The notes under the pieces: generated by a model
What the model was told of the DNA's origin: nothing
The model's database searches: none
The model's input: the letters and a program-made list of their open reading frames with translations, nothing else
Made by a program: the position numbers and the translations under genes
Shown here: piece after piece, positions 10,073 to 15,553 of the stretch
Position numbering within the stretch: position 1 is the first letter of the stretch
Layout of the letters: every line of letters starts with the position of its first letter
Origin: JABWBR01 sp036741235
Lineage (GTDB): Bacteria > Bacteroidota > Bacteroidia > Chitinophagales > Saprospiraceae
Direction: 5' to 3'
DNA: 15,553 nucleotides
Assembly (NCBI GenBank): GCA_036741235.1
Contig: DAINSQ010000113.1
Span: 1 to 15,553, forward strand

Positions 10073-10708
10073 TCACTTCGTTGATTCCGTCAAGTAACTC
10101 CGTATATATCCAGCCAATACATTCAGGCTTTTATCGAAATGGCGGTTATTATTGATAATGATATCCGCTTCATCCATATAAGGCTGAATGTATTTCTCAA
10201 AGGTGGGCAACACGTGGTATTGATAGCGGTATAATACATCCTCCAGGGGGTAATTGCGCTCTTCTTTGTCGCGTTTGATACGCCTGATAACTTTCAGGTT
10301 CTCCTTGGCGTGTAAAAAAACTTTGAGATCCAGCATTTGCCTGATCTTCTTAAAGTGAAAAACAAAAATCCCTTCTACAATGATGACAGGCGCGGGTTGA
10401 AATACCAATATTTTGGGCTGGGCATGCTGATTGTTGTATGTATATTCCAACCGCTCGATCTGCTCTCCCTTCATCAACTTGCGAATATCTTCGATAAACG
10501 CTTTTTTGTCAATTGACTTTGGTCGATCGAAATTATAAACCCCTTGATCGTCTTTTTCCTGCACATCGCGGGGCTTGTAATAATCATCCTGGGAAATAAT
10601 ACAAAGCTCCTGCTGGGTAAAATGACTCCTCAACTGGCGAATAAAAGTCGTTTTTCCAGAGCCGCTCCCTCCTGTAATACCGATGATAAAAGGTCTATTA
10701 GCGTGCAT
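10073..10708 (-). CDS. udk: Uridine kinase
   Basis: A 211-residue phosphoribulokinase/uridine kinase family protein that phosphorylates uridine and cytidine to the monophosphates in pyrimidine salvage. The P-loop GGSGSGKTT begins at residue 13. SQDDYYKP, YNFDRPKSID, VIIVEGIFVF and the lid region RRIKRDKEERNYPLEDVLYRY follow in the usual order, and length matches the family. The ATG at 10708 is chosen over a TTG at 10738, because the upstream TTG sits inside a perfect TATCTTTG -7 box and would be at or before the transcription start. It follows a TraB/GumN gene by 63 bp but has its own promoter box, so it is probably transcribed at least partly on its own. Its 3' end converges with tdh. Confidence 0.93.
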   Translation of the reverse strand: MHANRPFIIGITGGSGSGKTTFIRQLRSHFTQQELCIISQDDYYKPRDVQEKDDQGVYNFDRPKSIDKKAFIEDIRKLMKGEQIERLEYTYNNQHAQPKILVFQPAPVIIVEGIFVFHFKKIRQMLDLKVFLHAKENLKVIRRIKRDKEERNYPLEDVLYRYQYHVLPTFEKYIQPYMDEADIIINNNRHFDKSLNVLAGYIRSYLTESTK

Positions 10709-10735
10709 AAAGGCTGATTCTCGCTTCAGTTTTGG

Positions 10736-10743
10736 CAAAGATA
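10736..10743 (-). promoter_or_regulatory. -7 box TATCTTTG for udk
   Basis: A perfect TAnnTTTG match followed by GCC, 27 nt before the ATG at 10708. It overlaps the alternative TTG start, which argues against the longer protein. Confidence 0.6.
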
Positions 10744-10771
10744 ATTCTGCCTGTTTATTTGTATGCCGCTT

Positions 10772-11596
10772 TTATTCAAAATCAGACAAACTTACGGTTG
10801 AATACGCCGGTTTTACAGGTTTAACCGTAAATCCGGCTTTCTTGAGCAATCGCAGCATACCCTTCCCCCCACTCAGGTGAGCGGCGCCAACGGCGCAAAA
10901 AGTTGTGTTGGAGCGCACCAACCGTCCCAAACGTTCAGCCATCCGGCTGTTCCTGTCCAACAATAACAATTTTCGCATACGCCCCGCCCCTTGTCGCGCA
11001 CATTGATAAAGCTTGTCGATTTCTTCCGCCTCGTAAAGCGACGCCATGCGAATGGTTTGACGACGATGCCGGGGCCATCGCCTCCCAAGTTCCATTAATT
11101 GCCGTACCTGAAAATTACAGCTCAATTGCTGGAGAAAACCGGCTTGTTCCGCTAGTGTTTCCAACCCCTGCAATAGCCTGCCCTCTTTTTGGGCATAATG
11201 CCACAAACTTTCATCCAATGACACAGGGTAGTCGCGACTCAATAATGCTTCGTCGATGAGTTGAAAAATGAGAATAGGCGGCAAGTGATCCCAGATTTTT
11301 ATATCCAAACCTATACCTTTGCGCAGCAAACCTCGCAATTGCTTGAATTTTCGAGCCGGTAACACGCCCCGCAAAGGGGCTGCCTCCAGTAGCATTTCTT
11401 CGCTATGCTCCAACTGATTCAACGGAATTTCAGCAGCAAAAACCTCGCATTCGGCAATTTTTTCCGCTGCCTGCTGCCAACGGCCGAAAGCGCGGCTGTC
11501 TCTAACGTGCATTGTGCCCATCAGAAATGACATGCCGGGACAATCGATCCCTTCGATTGACCACAACAACGAAGCGCGTGGATTGCCCGCTTTCAC
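10772..11596 (-). CDS. TraB/GumN family protein
   Basis: A 274-residue protein of the TraB/GumN (TIKI-related) family, proposed metallopeptidase-like proteins of uncertain role. The N-terminus SLLWSIEGIDCPG runs into the hallmark FLMGTMHVRD, and the C-terminus has the second hallmark FCAVGAAHLSGGKGMLRLLKKAGF. No signal peptide or lipobox is visible, unlike many relatives. The start is uncertain: an in-frame stop lies 27 bp upstream of a GTG at 11596, no ATG precedes the family core, and TTG codons occur at residues 9-10. GTG is preferred since it keeps a short lead before SLLW. A TATCTTTG box ends 10 nt upstream, giving a nearly leaderless transcript if the GTG is right. It sits between an Lrp regulator (45 bp gap) and udk. 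Confidence 0.85.
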   Translation of the reverse strand: MKAGNPRASLLWSIEGIDCPGMSFLMGTMHVRDSRAFGRWQQAAEKIAECEVFAAEIPLNQLEHSEEMLLEAAPLRGVLPARKFKQLRGLLRKGIGLDIKIWDHLPPILIFQLIDEALLSRDYPVSLDESLWHYAQKEGRLLQGLETLAEQAGFLQQLSCNFQVRQLMELGRRWPRHRRQTIRMASLYEAEEIDKLYQCARQGAGRMRKLLLLDRNSRMAERLGRLVRSNTTFCAVGAAHLSGGKGMLRLLKKAGFTVKPVKPAYSTVSLSDFE

Positions 11597-11606
11597 CGCC
11601 TTGCGC

Positions 11607-11614
11607 CAAAGATA
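11607..11614 (-). promoter_or_regulatory. -7 box TATCTTTG for the TraB/GumN gene
   Basis: A perfect match identical to the udk and FKBP boxes, 10 nt before the proposed GTG start. Transcription would begin only about 4-5 nt ahead of the GTG, so either the mRNA is nearly leaderless or translation starts at a downstream TTG. Confidence 0.5.
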
Positions 11615-11641
11615 CCCCAGCTAATAACGCCTAATCGAAAC

Positions 11642-12115
11642 TTAGTCATATTTATACGGCAGCACCTTGCTATCTTTAACAGTAGAAAGCGTCATTAACG
11701 TCTTAAGGCGCTCGATCTCTTCAATCTGAGAAAGCGTCTTAAAGAGCAATTGTTCATATGTTGGAATATCCTTGCACACGATCTTGATCAGAAAATCGGC
11801 TTCGCCGGTGATGATATAACATTCGGCTATTTCATCTATTTCCTTGATCTTGTCGAGAAAATTATTGAGCGCGTTTTCCTTTTGCCAGGCCAACGACACT
11901 AAGACAAACGTCTTTACATTAAGCCCGATGCTCTGCGGGTTGACTTTGGCATGGTAGCTCTCAATGATGTTGGATTGCTCCAGTTTCTTCACCCGCTCAA
12001 GGGTCGGCGCAGGTGAAAGTCCAATCTTTTTCGACAGATCAAGGTTCGTAATCTTGCTGTTATCTTGCAGAATTCTCAAGATCTTGAGGTCTATCTTGTC
12101 AAGTTTGTCCGACAT
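11642..12115 (-). CDS. Lrp/AsnC family transcriptional regulator
   Basis: A 157-residue feast/famine regulator. The N-terminal winged helix-turn-helix (LDKIDLKILRILQDNSK, then LSKKIGLSPAPTLERVKKLE) is followed by the linker IIESYHAKVNP and a C-terminal RAM effector-binding domain (ECYIITGEADFLIKIVCKD), in the usual order and length. Proteins of this family form dimers and octamers and respond to amino acids. It lies between amino-acid genes, with gdh upstream on the same strand behind a strong terminator and tdh further left. A perfect 6-bp inverted repeat 51 bp before its ATG is a good candidate for self-control. Which genes and which amino acid it responds to cannot be read from sequence. 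Confidence 0.93.
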   Translation of the reverse strand: MSDKLDKIDLKILRILQDNSKITNLDLSKKIGLSPAPTLERVKKLEQSNIIESYHAKVNPQSIGLNVKTFVLVSLAWQKENALNNFLDKIKEIDEIAECYIITGEADFLIKIVCKDIPTYEQLLFKTLSQIEEIERLKTLMTLSTVKDSKVLPYKYD

Positions 12116-12165
12116 GTTTTTTCATATTATGTGGAGAAATCGATATTCAGCCTGTAAGTTATTGA

Positions 12166-12185
12166 CTTGTAAAACAAAATACAAG
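12166..12185. promoter_or_regulatory. Candidate Lrp-type operator, palindrome CTTGTA-N8-TACAAG
   Basis: A perfect 6-bp inverted repeat with an 8-nt A/T-rich spacer lies 51-70 bp before the Lrp start codon. It covers a weak -7-like sequence GTATTTTG (12175-12182, minus strand), so a protein bound here would block transcription. Symmetry, A/T-rich centre and position fit autoregulation by an Lrp-family protein; this is inference. Confidence 0.45.
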
Positions 12186-12261
12186 AAATCTACCTGTTAA
12201 CCTATTGAAATTTTTTTTCTTTTTTAGGTAGCAAAATCATTTATAATAAAATTCGGGCTAT

Positions 12262-12302
12262 AAAAAAGCAAATGCCGGCGCTTTTCGGCGCGCCGGCATT
12301 TG
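12262..12302 (-). terminator. Intrinsic terminator of gdh
   Basis: A perfect 12-bp G/C-rich stem (CAAATGCCGGCG at 12269-12280 with CGCCGGCATTTG at 12291-12302) encloses a 10-nt loop. On the minus strand a run of six T follows one base after the stem. It lies 22 bp behind the gdh stop. No T-run exists on the plus side, so it acts for gdh only and separates gdh from the Lrp gene. Confidence 0.92.
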
Positions 12303-12324
12303 AATTGAAAGCGGCGAAAAACGC

Positions 12325-13749
12325 CTACGGGAAGATACCCATCGACAGATAATCGCTGCTGATTTTATTAATGGCAACCACAAATGCAGCAGTGCGCATA
12401 TCTTCAACTTTATTGTTGCTCACCAGCACATCTCTGATCTCGTGATACGAATTGATCATCGTTTCTTCGAGACCCGAGCGCACCAGGTCGATTTCATCGG
12501 CGCCGCGTACGATCAACCTGCGCTGCGATGCAGGAACAGGCTGGCCTGTTTGGCGTTCAATGAGGCTGACCAATTCGTCGTTGATTTGCTGGTTAAAGCG
12601 TTTCTCCATCAAGCCAAGGCGAACGTGAGCCAGGTTTTTCAGCCATTCGAAGTAAGATACTGTTACACCGCCTGCATTCAGGTAAATATCGGGGATAATC
12701 AACTTTCCGGCCTTCAGCAGTATTTCTTCCGCTTCAGAAGTGATGGGGCCGTTGGCTGCTTCGGCAATAATTTTAGCCTTGATTCTGCCGGCATTTTCAC
12801 CTGTAATTTGATTTTCAAGCGCAGCAGGCACTAGTATATCGCACTCGAATTCAAGGACTTTGCGGCGATCTTCCTTGCCCAGGCTGGTAGCGCCGGGGAA
12901 ACCCAAAATAGACCCCGTCTCTTCCCTGAATTGCAGCAGGGCGTGAACGTCAATGCCGTCGGGTTTGTATATAGCCCCCTCAACCTCTGATACGCCGATA
13001 ATCTTCGCGCCGCCTTCGTCTTGCAACAGCCGGCAGGAGTGAGAGCCTACATTGCCCAAGCCTTGTACTACAACGGTTTTACCTTCCAGCCCCGGCGACA
13101 AGCCCAGGCGGGCCATGTCTTCCGCAACGGCGCAGGTTTCGCGAATACCATAGAGCACGCCGCGACCCGTAGCCTCCGTACGGCCCTGAATACCATTGAG
13201 ATTCACCGGTTTACCCGTAACGCACCCCGCAGCGTCGAGCTCGTCGTCGTGGAAAGCGCGATACGTGTCGTAAATCCAGGCCATCTCCCGCGGGCCGGTG
13301 CCGTAGTCGGGCGCAGGCACGTCAATAGCCGGGCCGATAAAATTGCGACGCACCAACTCAGTGGTATAGCGGCGCGTAATTTTTTCGAGCTGCTCGGGCG
13401 TATAATCCCAAGGGTTGATCTTCACGCCCCCTTTGGCGCCGCCGAACGGCACGTTGACGATTGCGCACTTGAAAGACATCAACGTGGCAAGCGCCATCAC
13501 TTCCTCCTGATTCACATGATTGGAGTAACGGATACCCCCCTTGGTTGGAGTACGGTGCTGGCTGTGCTGCACGCGATAAGCCTCAATTACCTTGACTTCA
13601 TTACCGATTTTTACCGGAAAGTGAATGCGGTAAACGGAATTGCACACTTTGATCTGCTCCAGTAAGCCTTCAGGCAAGCCCGTGTGTACGGCGGCTTTAT
13701 CAAAGTAGTTGATTACACTTTGATAAAAACTGGTTGGTTGCTTAGTCAT
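12325..13749 (-). CDS. gdhA: Glutamate dehydrogenase
   Basis: A 474-residue Glu/Leu/Phe/Val dehydrogenase family enzyme that interconverts glutamate and 2-oxoglutarate plus ammonia. Substrate-side motifs are RTPTKGGIRYS and VPFGGAKGGVKINP with catalytic Lys106, then DVPAPDYGTGPREM with the catalytic Asp. The nucleotide domain starts at GRGVLYGIRE, with the dinucleotide motif VVVQGLGNVGS and the strand-end GVSEVEGAIY. EAANGPIT, IPDIYLNAGGVTVSYFEW and the C-terminal DMRTAAFVVAI complete the family pattern. It resembles the hexameric catabolic-type enzymes of Gram-positives and Bacteroidota, but NAD versus NADP use is not certain from sequence. Its first 8 bp overlap the end of the upstream ccmD-like gene, so the two should be co-transcribed and translationally coupled. 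A strong terminator follows. Confidence 0.96.
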   Translation of the reverse strand: MTKQPTSFYQSVINYFDKAAVHTGLPEGLLEQIKVCNSVYRIHFPVKIGNEVKVIEAYRVQHSQHRTPTKGGIRYSNHVNQEEVMALATLMSFKCAIVNVPFGGAKGGVKINPWDYTPEQLEKITRRYTTELVRRNFIGPAIDVPAPDYGTGPREMAWIYDTYRAFHDDELDAAGCVTGKPVNLNGIQGRTEATGRGVLYGIRETCAVAEDMARLGLSPGLEGKTVVVQGLGNVGSHSCRLLQDEGGAKIIGVSEVEGAIYKPDGIDVHALLQFREETGSILGFPGATSLGKEDRRKVLEFECDILVPAALENQITGENAGRIKAKIIAEAANGPITSEAEEILLKAGKLIIPDIYLNAGGVTVSYFEWLKNLAHVRLGLMEKRFNQQINDELVSLIERQTGQPVPASQRRLIVRGADEIDLVRSGLEETMINSYHEIRDVLVSNNKVEDMRTAAFVVAINKISSDYLSMGIFP

Positions 13750-13954
13750 TCTCTTTAATTTGGTGCTCCAATTTGGTTAGCCTTCGATCTAAATAGACCA
13801 GAAAAATTACAATCCCGATGAATACGGCAACGATAACGGCCACAACAACGTATATCTTGCCGCTGCTACGCATAAAATCATCCTGTGCATTGTTCTGAGC
13901 CGCTAGTAGGCAGGAATACATGGTGGCGATTAACGCTATCGCTATCTTCTTCAT
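13742..13954 (-). CDS. ccmD: CcmD-like small membrane protein
   Basis: A 70-residue protein with a probable signal peptide (residues 1-19, ending CLLAAQ), a short soluble stretch NNAQDDFMRSSGK, one membrane helix at about residues 35-54, and a charged tail YLDRRLTKLEHQIKEND. The segment KIYVVVAV..., then LDRRLTKLE, fits the Bacteroidota CcmD family, small proteins that assist haem export in cytochrome c maturation. The reading frame is open to 14059, but Met36 of that frame (ATG at 13954) begins a proper signal peptide and is preferred. The stop overlaps the gdh start by 8 bp. No other ccm or cytochrome gene is in the window, so the assignment rests on the protein pattern alone. Confidence 0.75.
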   Translation of the reverse strand: MKKIAIALIATMYSCLLAAQNNAQDDFMRSSGKIYVVVAVIVAVFIGIVIFLVYLDRRLTKLEHQIKEND

Positions 13955-13972
13955 CGAATACTGTTTGCTGGC

Positions 13973-13980
13973 CAAAAGTC
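13973..13980 (-). promoter_or_regulatory. Weak -7-like box GACTTTTG for ccmD-gdh
   Basis: One mismatch to TAnnTTTG on the minus strand, 18 nt before the ccmD-like ATG at 13954. It shares the 188-bp divergent gap with the FKBP promoter. Nothing else is recognised in that gap. Confidence 0.25.
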
Positions 13981-14115
13981 GCGCTATTTTTTGATTCCGG
14001 CAAGCAATTGTAGCTAGAATTGTTGCAGGAAATACGACAAAACCTGTTGCATAGCCCATACTTCCAACCTGACATTTGCGTTAGCTATTCATCACTCCGT
14101 TGTAAACAAAGCTTT

Positions 14116-14123
14116 TATCTTTG
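14116..14123 (+). promoter_or_regulatory. -7 box TATCTTTG for the FKBP gene
   Basis: A perfect TAnnTTTG match followed by CC, 19 nt before the ATG at 14143. It lies inside the longer open frame that begins at 14020 and so supports the downstream start. Confidence 0.6.
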
Positions 14124-14142
14124 CCTCTCAAAAACTTCAATC

Positions 14143-14601
14143 ATGAAAAGATGGTTTTTCCTGCTGATTGCCGGTACGCTCTTCTTCGCCGGCGCCTGTA
14201 ATAAAGATGACGACAACCAGGCGATTATTGACAAGGAACTGATCGAACAATACCTGCTCGACAATAACCTCACCGCCCAGGAACACGAATCGGGCATGTT
14301 CTATATTATTACTACTGAAGGATTCGGCGCTTCGCCTACGCTCAATGACGATGTGGAGGTGAGCTATAAAGGCTACTTTCTCGATAAGTCCGTTTTTGAT
14401 CAAACCGCTGCCGGAGAAACTATTTCGTTTCCGCTGGCCAACCTTATCAAAGGCTGGCAGATAGCGCTCCCCCTGCTTAAAGAGGGCGGCAGAGGCACTT
14501 TTTTATTGCCCTCCAAACTGGGCTACGGCAGCAATCCACCGCTCGGCATCCCGGCTAATGCCGTCCTAATTTTCGATATCGACCTGGTGGATGTGAAGTA
14601 A
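14143..14601 (+). CDS. FKBP-type peptidyl-prolyl isomerase, lipoprotein
   Basis: A 152-residue prolyl isomerase made as a lipoprotein. Residues 1-18 form a signal peptide ending FFAGA before Cys19, and the acidic NKDDDN that follows resembles the Bacteroidota lipoprotein export signal, so the protein may be displayed on the outer surface. The FKBP domain fills the rest: VSYKGYFLD, SVFDQT, FPLANLIKGW (Trp105), LKEGGRGTFLLPSKLGYG and VLIFDIDLVDVK, with the active-site aromatic residues in place. The frame is open from 14020, but the ATG at 14143 begins the signal peptide and follows a TATCTTTG box. A secreted protein starts 23 bp downstream in the same direction, so the two are probably one operon. 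Confidence 0.92.
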   Translation: MKRWFFLLIAGTLFFAGACNKDDDNQAIIDKELIEQYLLDNNLTAQEHESGMFYIITTEGFGASPTLNDDVEVSYKGYFLDKSVFDQTAAGETISFPLANLIKGWQIALPLLKEGGRGTFLLPSKLGYGSNPPLGIPANAVLIFDIDLVDVK

Positions 14602-14624
14602 CACGTTAATACATCTTTATAACT

Positions 14625-15308
14625 ATGAAATACGCTTTCCTTTTTTTCGCCTTGTGGCACGTGTTCTCCCTGACCGGGCAACCCTCCTACCGTATCGCAG
14701 ATTATATGCCGATGCGGCTGGGCGATACGCTCCAACTCCAGAATATGCTCGACAATAAGCTGCCGCCGCTTGTCGCTACTTATTCCGATACGCTCCGATT
14801 CAGAGGCCAACTGGCATTTAAGCGAAAGGAAAATAATCAGTTCCGCATCGAGAAATTGGACGCCGCAGGCTGGAAGTTGTTTGCTATGGGGCTCGGAAAC
14901 GGAAAGGAGTTGGTATTCGATCAACCTATTACGCTGCTGCCCGCCACGGTCAAACAAGGCGAATTGATCAAAGGGGAGGCCAATTATATCTTGCTCGAAG
15001 CCAAACAAAAGAAAGGCTCGGGCCGCCAAACCGTGGAGATCAAGGTGGAGGGCAATGATTCCTCCCAAACGCCGCTCCAAAATTTTTCAGATTGCTTCGT
15101 GATAACGACTACAGTAATCAGATACCCCGCCGCAGGCGCCGCCGAGGGCTATTCCATAAAAGAATGGTATGCCCGCAATATCGGGCTTATTAAAGCCGCA
15201 GGCGATGTTTTTTCCCTCAATGCAGCCGGAAAAAGAGTCCCTAAAGGCAAAATCGCACTGATGCTCGAACGAGCAGTGGCGAACGGCGTGGTGATGGAGA
15301 AAGAATGA
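14625..15308 (+). CDS. Secreted protein of unknown function
   Basis: A 227-residue protein with a signal peptide (hydrophobic core FLFFALWHVFSL, likely cleavage near residues 18-19) and no further membrane segment or lipobox. The mature part has alternating polar and hydrophobic residues, suggesting a beta-rich fold, with two central segments LRFRGQLAFKRK and GELIKGEANYILLEAKQ. Near the C-terminus a stretch YSIKEWYARNIGLIKA resembles the 'W-Y-A-x-x-I-G-L-I-K' signature of periplasmic lipocalin/DUF3108-like proteins; this likeness is from memory and weak. It is 23 bp behind the FKBP lipoprotein and probably co-transcribed, so an envelope role is likely. The stop codon TGA is itself the first three bases of the octamer array that follows. 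Confidence 0.75.
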   Translation: MKYAFLFFALWHVFSLTGQPSYRIADYMPMRLGDTLQLQNMLDNKLPPLVATYSDTLRFRGQLAFKRKENNQFRIEKLDAAGWKLFAMGLGNGKELVFDQPITLLPATVKQGELIKGEANYILLEAKQKKGSGRQTVEIKVEGNDSSQTPLQNFSDCFVITTTVIRYPAAGAAEGYSIKEWYARNIGLIKAAGDVFSLNAAGKRVPKGKIALMLERAVANGVVMEKE

Positions 15309-15310
15309 TG

Positions 15311-15406
15311 TGCTGATTAGTTAATGTGCTGATGGGTTGATTAGTTAATGTGCTGATGTGCTGATTAGTTAATGTGCTGATTAGTTAATGTGCTGATGTG
15401 CTGATT
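15311..15406. repeat. Octamer array, left arm (12 units, TGCTGATK/AGTTAATG)
   Basis: Twelve 8-bp units in register: TGCTGATT, AGTTAATG, TGCTGATG and one GGTTGATT. TGCTGATT-AGTTAATG recurs as a 16-bp higher unit four times (one with GGTTGATT). It begins directly behind the stop of the secreted-protein gene and reads in the inverse sense to the array that follows. Confidence 0.95.
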
Positions 15407-15426
15407 ACTATTATTATTTAATTATC

Positions 15427-15530
15427 AGCAAATCAGCACATCAGCACATCAGCACATCAGCAAATTAGCACATCAGCACATCAACACATTAGCACATCAG
15501 CACATCAGCACATCAGCACATCAGCACATC
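15427..15530. repeat. Octamer array, right arm (13 units AGCACATC type), inverted to the left arm
   Basis: Thirteen 8-bp units, mostly AGCACATC with AGCAAATC, AGCAAATT and one AACACATT. It is the reverse complement of the left arm's TGCTGATG/GATGTGCT pattern, separated by an 18-nt A/T-rich loop at 15406-15423. The innermost bases TGCTGAT (15399-15405) pair with ATCAGCA (15424-15430), and pairing continues outward with few mismatches, giving a possible stem of up to about 100 bp. Confidence 0.95.
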
Positions 15531-15553
15531 AATTACATATATTTTCCAAAAAA
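15529..15553 (-). CDS. Possible 3' end of a convergent gene (partial)
   Basis: Only the last 25 bp of the window are available. On the minus strand two frames end in a stop right at the array, one reading FLENICN then TGA and the other FFGKYM then TAA (15533). Both other arrays start within 5 bp of a stop codon in this sense, so a gene ending here is predicted, but the piece is too short to prove it. Confidence 0.25.

Noticed and set aside
10709..10738. TTG start adding 10 residues to uridine kinase
   Set aside because: The TTG lies inside a perfect -7 promoter box; the ATG at 10708 directly precedes the conserved kinase N-terminus.
13021..13665. 214-residue plus-strand reading frame
   Set aside because: It lies antisense to glutamate dehydrogenase, and the minus-strand frame carries all family motifs.
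13955..14059. 35-residue N-terminal extension of the CcmD-like protein
   Set aside because: The internal ATG at 13954 begins a proper signal peptide, and the extension would put a second odd hydrophobic segment in front of it.
14020..14142. 41-residue N-terminal extension of the FKBP protein
   Set aside because: It would bury the lipoprotein signal peptide, and a -7 box lies within it.
14523..15080. 185-residue minus-strand reading frame
   Set aside because: It lies antisense to the end of the FKBP gene and the secreted-protein gene; the plus frames have signal peptides and domain motifs.
15427..15530. CRISPR array at the right edge
   Set aside because: Same abutting octamer repeat with no spacers.

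Overview
The window looks like a chromosomal segment from a member of the Bacteroidota, with the Saprospiria/Chitinophagia side of the phylum a reasonable guess. Four observations point this way: several genes are preceded by the phylum-specific -7 box TAnnTTTG; start codons generally lack Shine-Dalgarno sequences; one lipoprotein carries an acidic export signal after its cysteine; and dense 8-bp AGCACATC/AGCAAATT arrays sit right behind stop codons. No rRNA, tRNA, CRISPR array, prophage or insertion sequence was seen.

Layout, left to right. 1-112 is an octamer repeat array. 118-6420 (minus strand) is a three-gene redox operon, in transcription order a GltD/PreT-like flavoprotein with ferredoxin domains, pyruvate:ferredoxin/flavodoxin oxidoreductase (nifJ), and a dihydroorotate dehydrogenase-like FMN protein. 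6558-8946 is an accessory-looking stretch: an exported alpha/beta hydrolase and an orphan HsdR-N-terminal-type PD-(D/E)XK protein on the plus strand, then convergently an Rpn-family PD-(D/E)XK protein whose C-terminus is built on a 12-bp tandem repeat. 9073-10023 (plus) is an SDR-type L-threonine 3-dehydrogenase. 10073-13954 (minus) holds uridine kinase, a TraB/GumN protein, an Lrp/AsnC regulator, glutamate dehydrogenase and a small CcmD-like membrane protein. 14143-15308 (plus) holds a FKBP-type prolyl isomerase lipoprotein and a secreted protein of unknown function. 15311-15530 is a large inverted pair of octamer arrays.

How the genes may work together. NifJ oxidises pyruvate to acetyl-CoA and reduces ferredoxin or flavodoxin; the flanking flavoprotein and FMN protein are likely electron-transfer partners, though their substrates cannot be read from sequence. 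Threonine dehydrogenase, the Lrp regulator and glutamate dehydrogenase form a loose amino-acid catabolism neighbourhood. The uridine kinase, TraB and FKBP genes each have their own perfect TATCTTTG box, so the minus-strand row 10073-12115 is probably not a single operon.

The best candidate for a little-described system is the Rpn gene. Its 4-residue repeats and an internal ATG fit the gene-within-gene toxin/antitoxin design reported for E. coli Rpn proteins. A second candidate is the redox operon, whose GltD-like subunit has an altered NAD(P) site and whose FMN protein lacks the usual DHODH catalytic loop.
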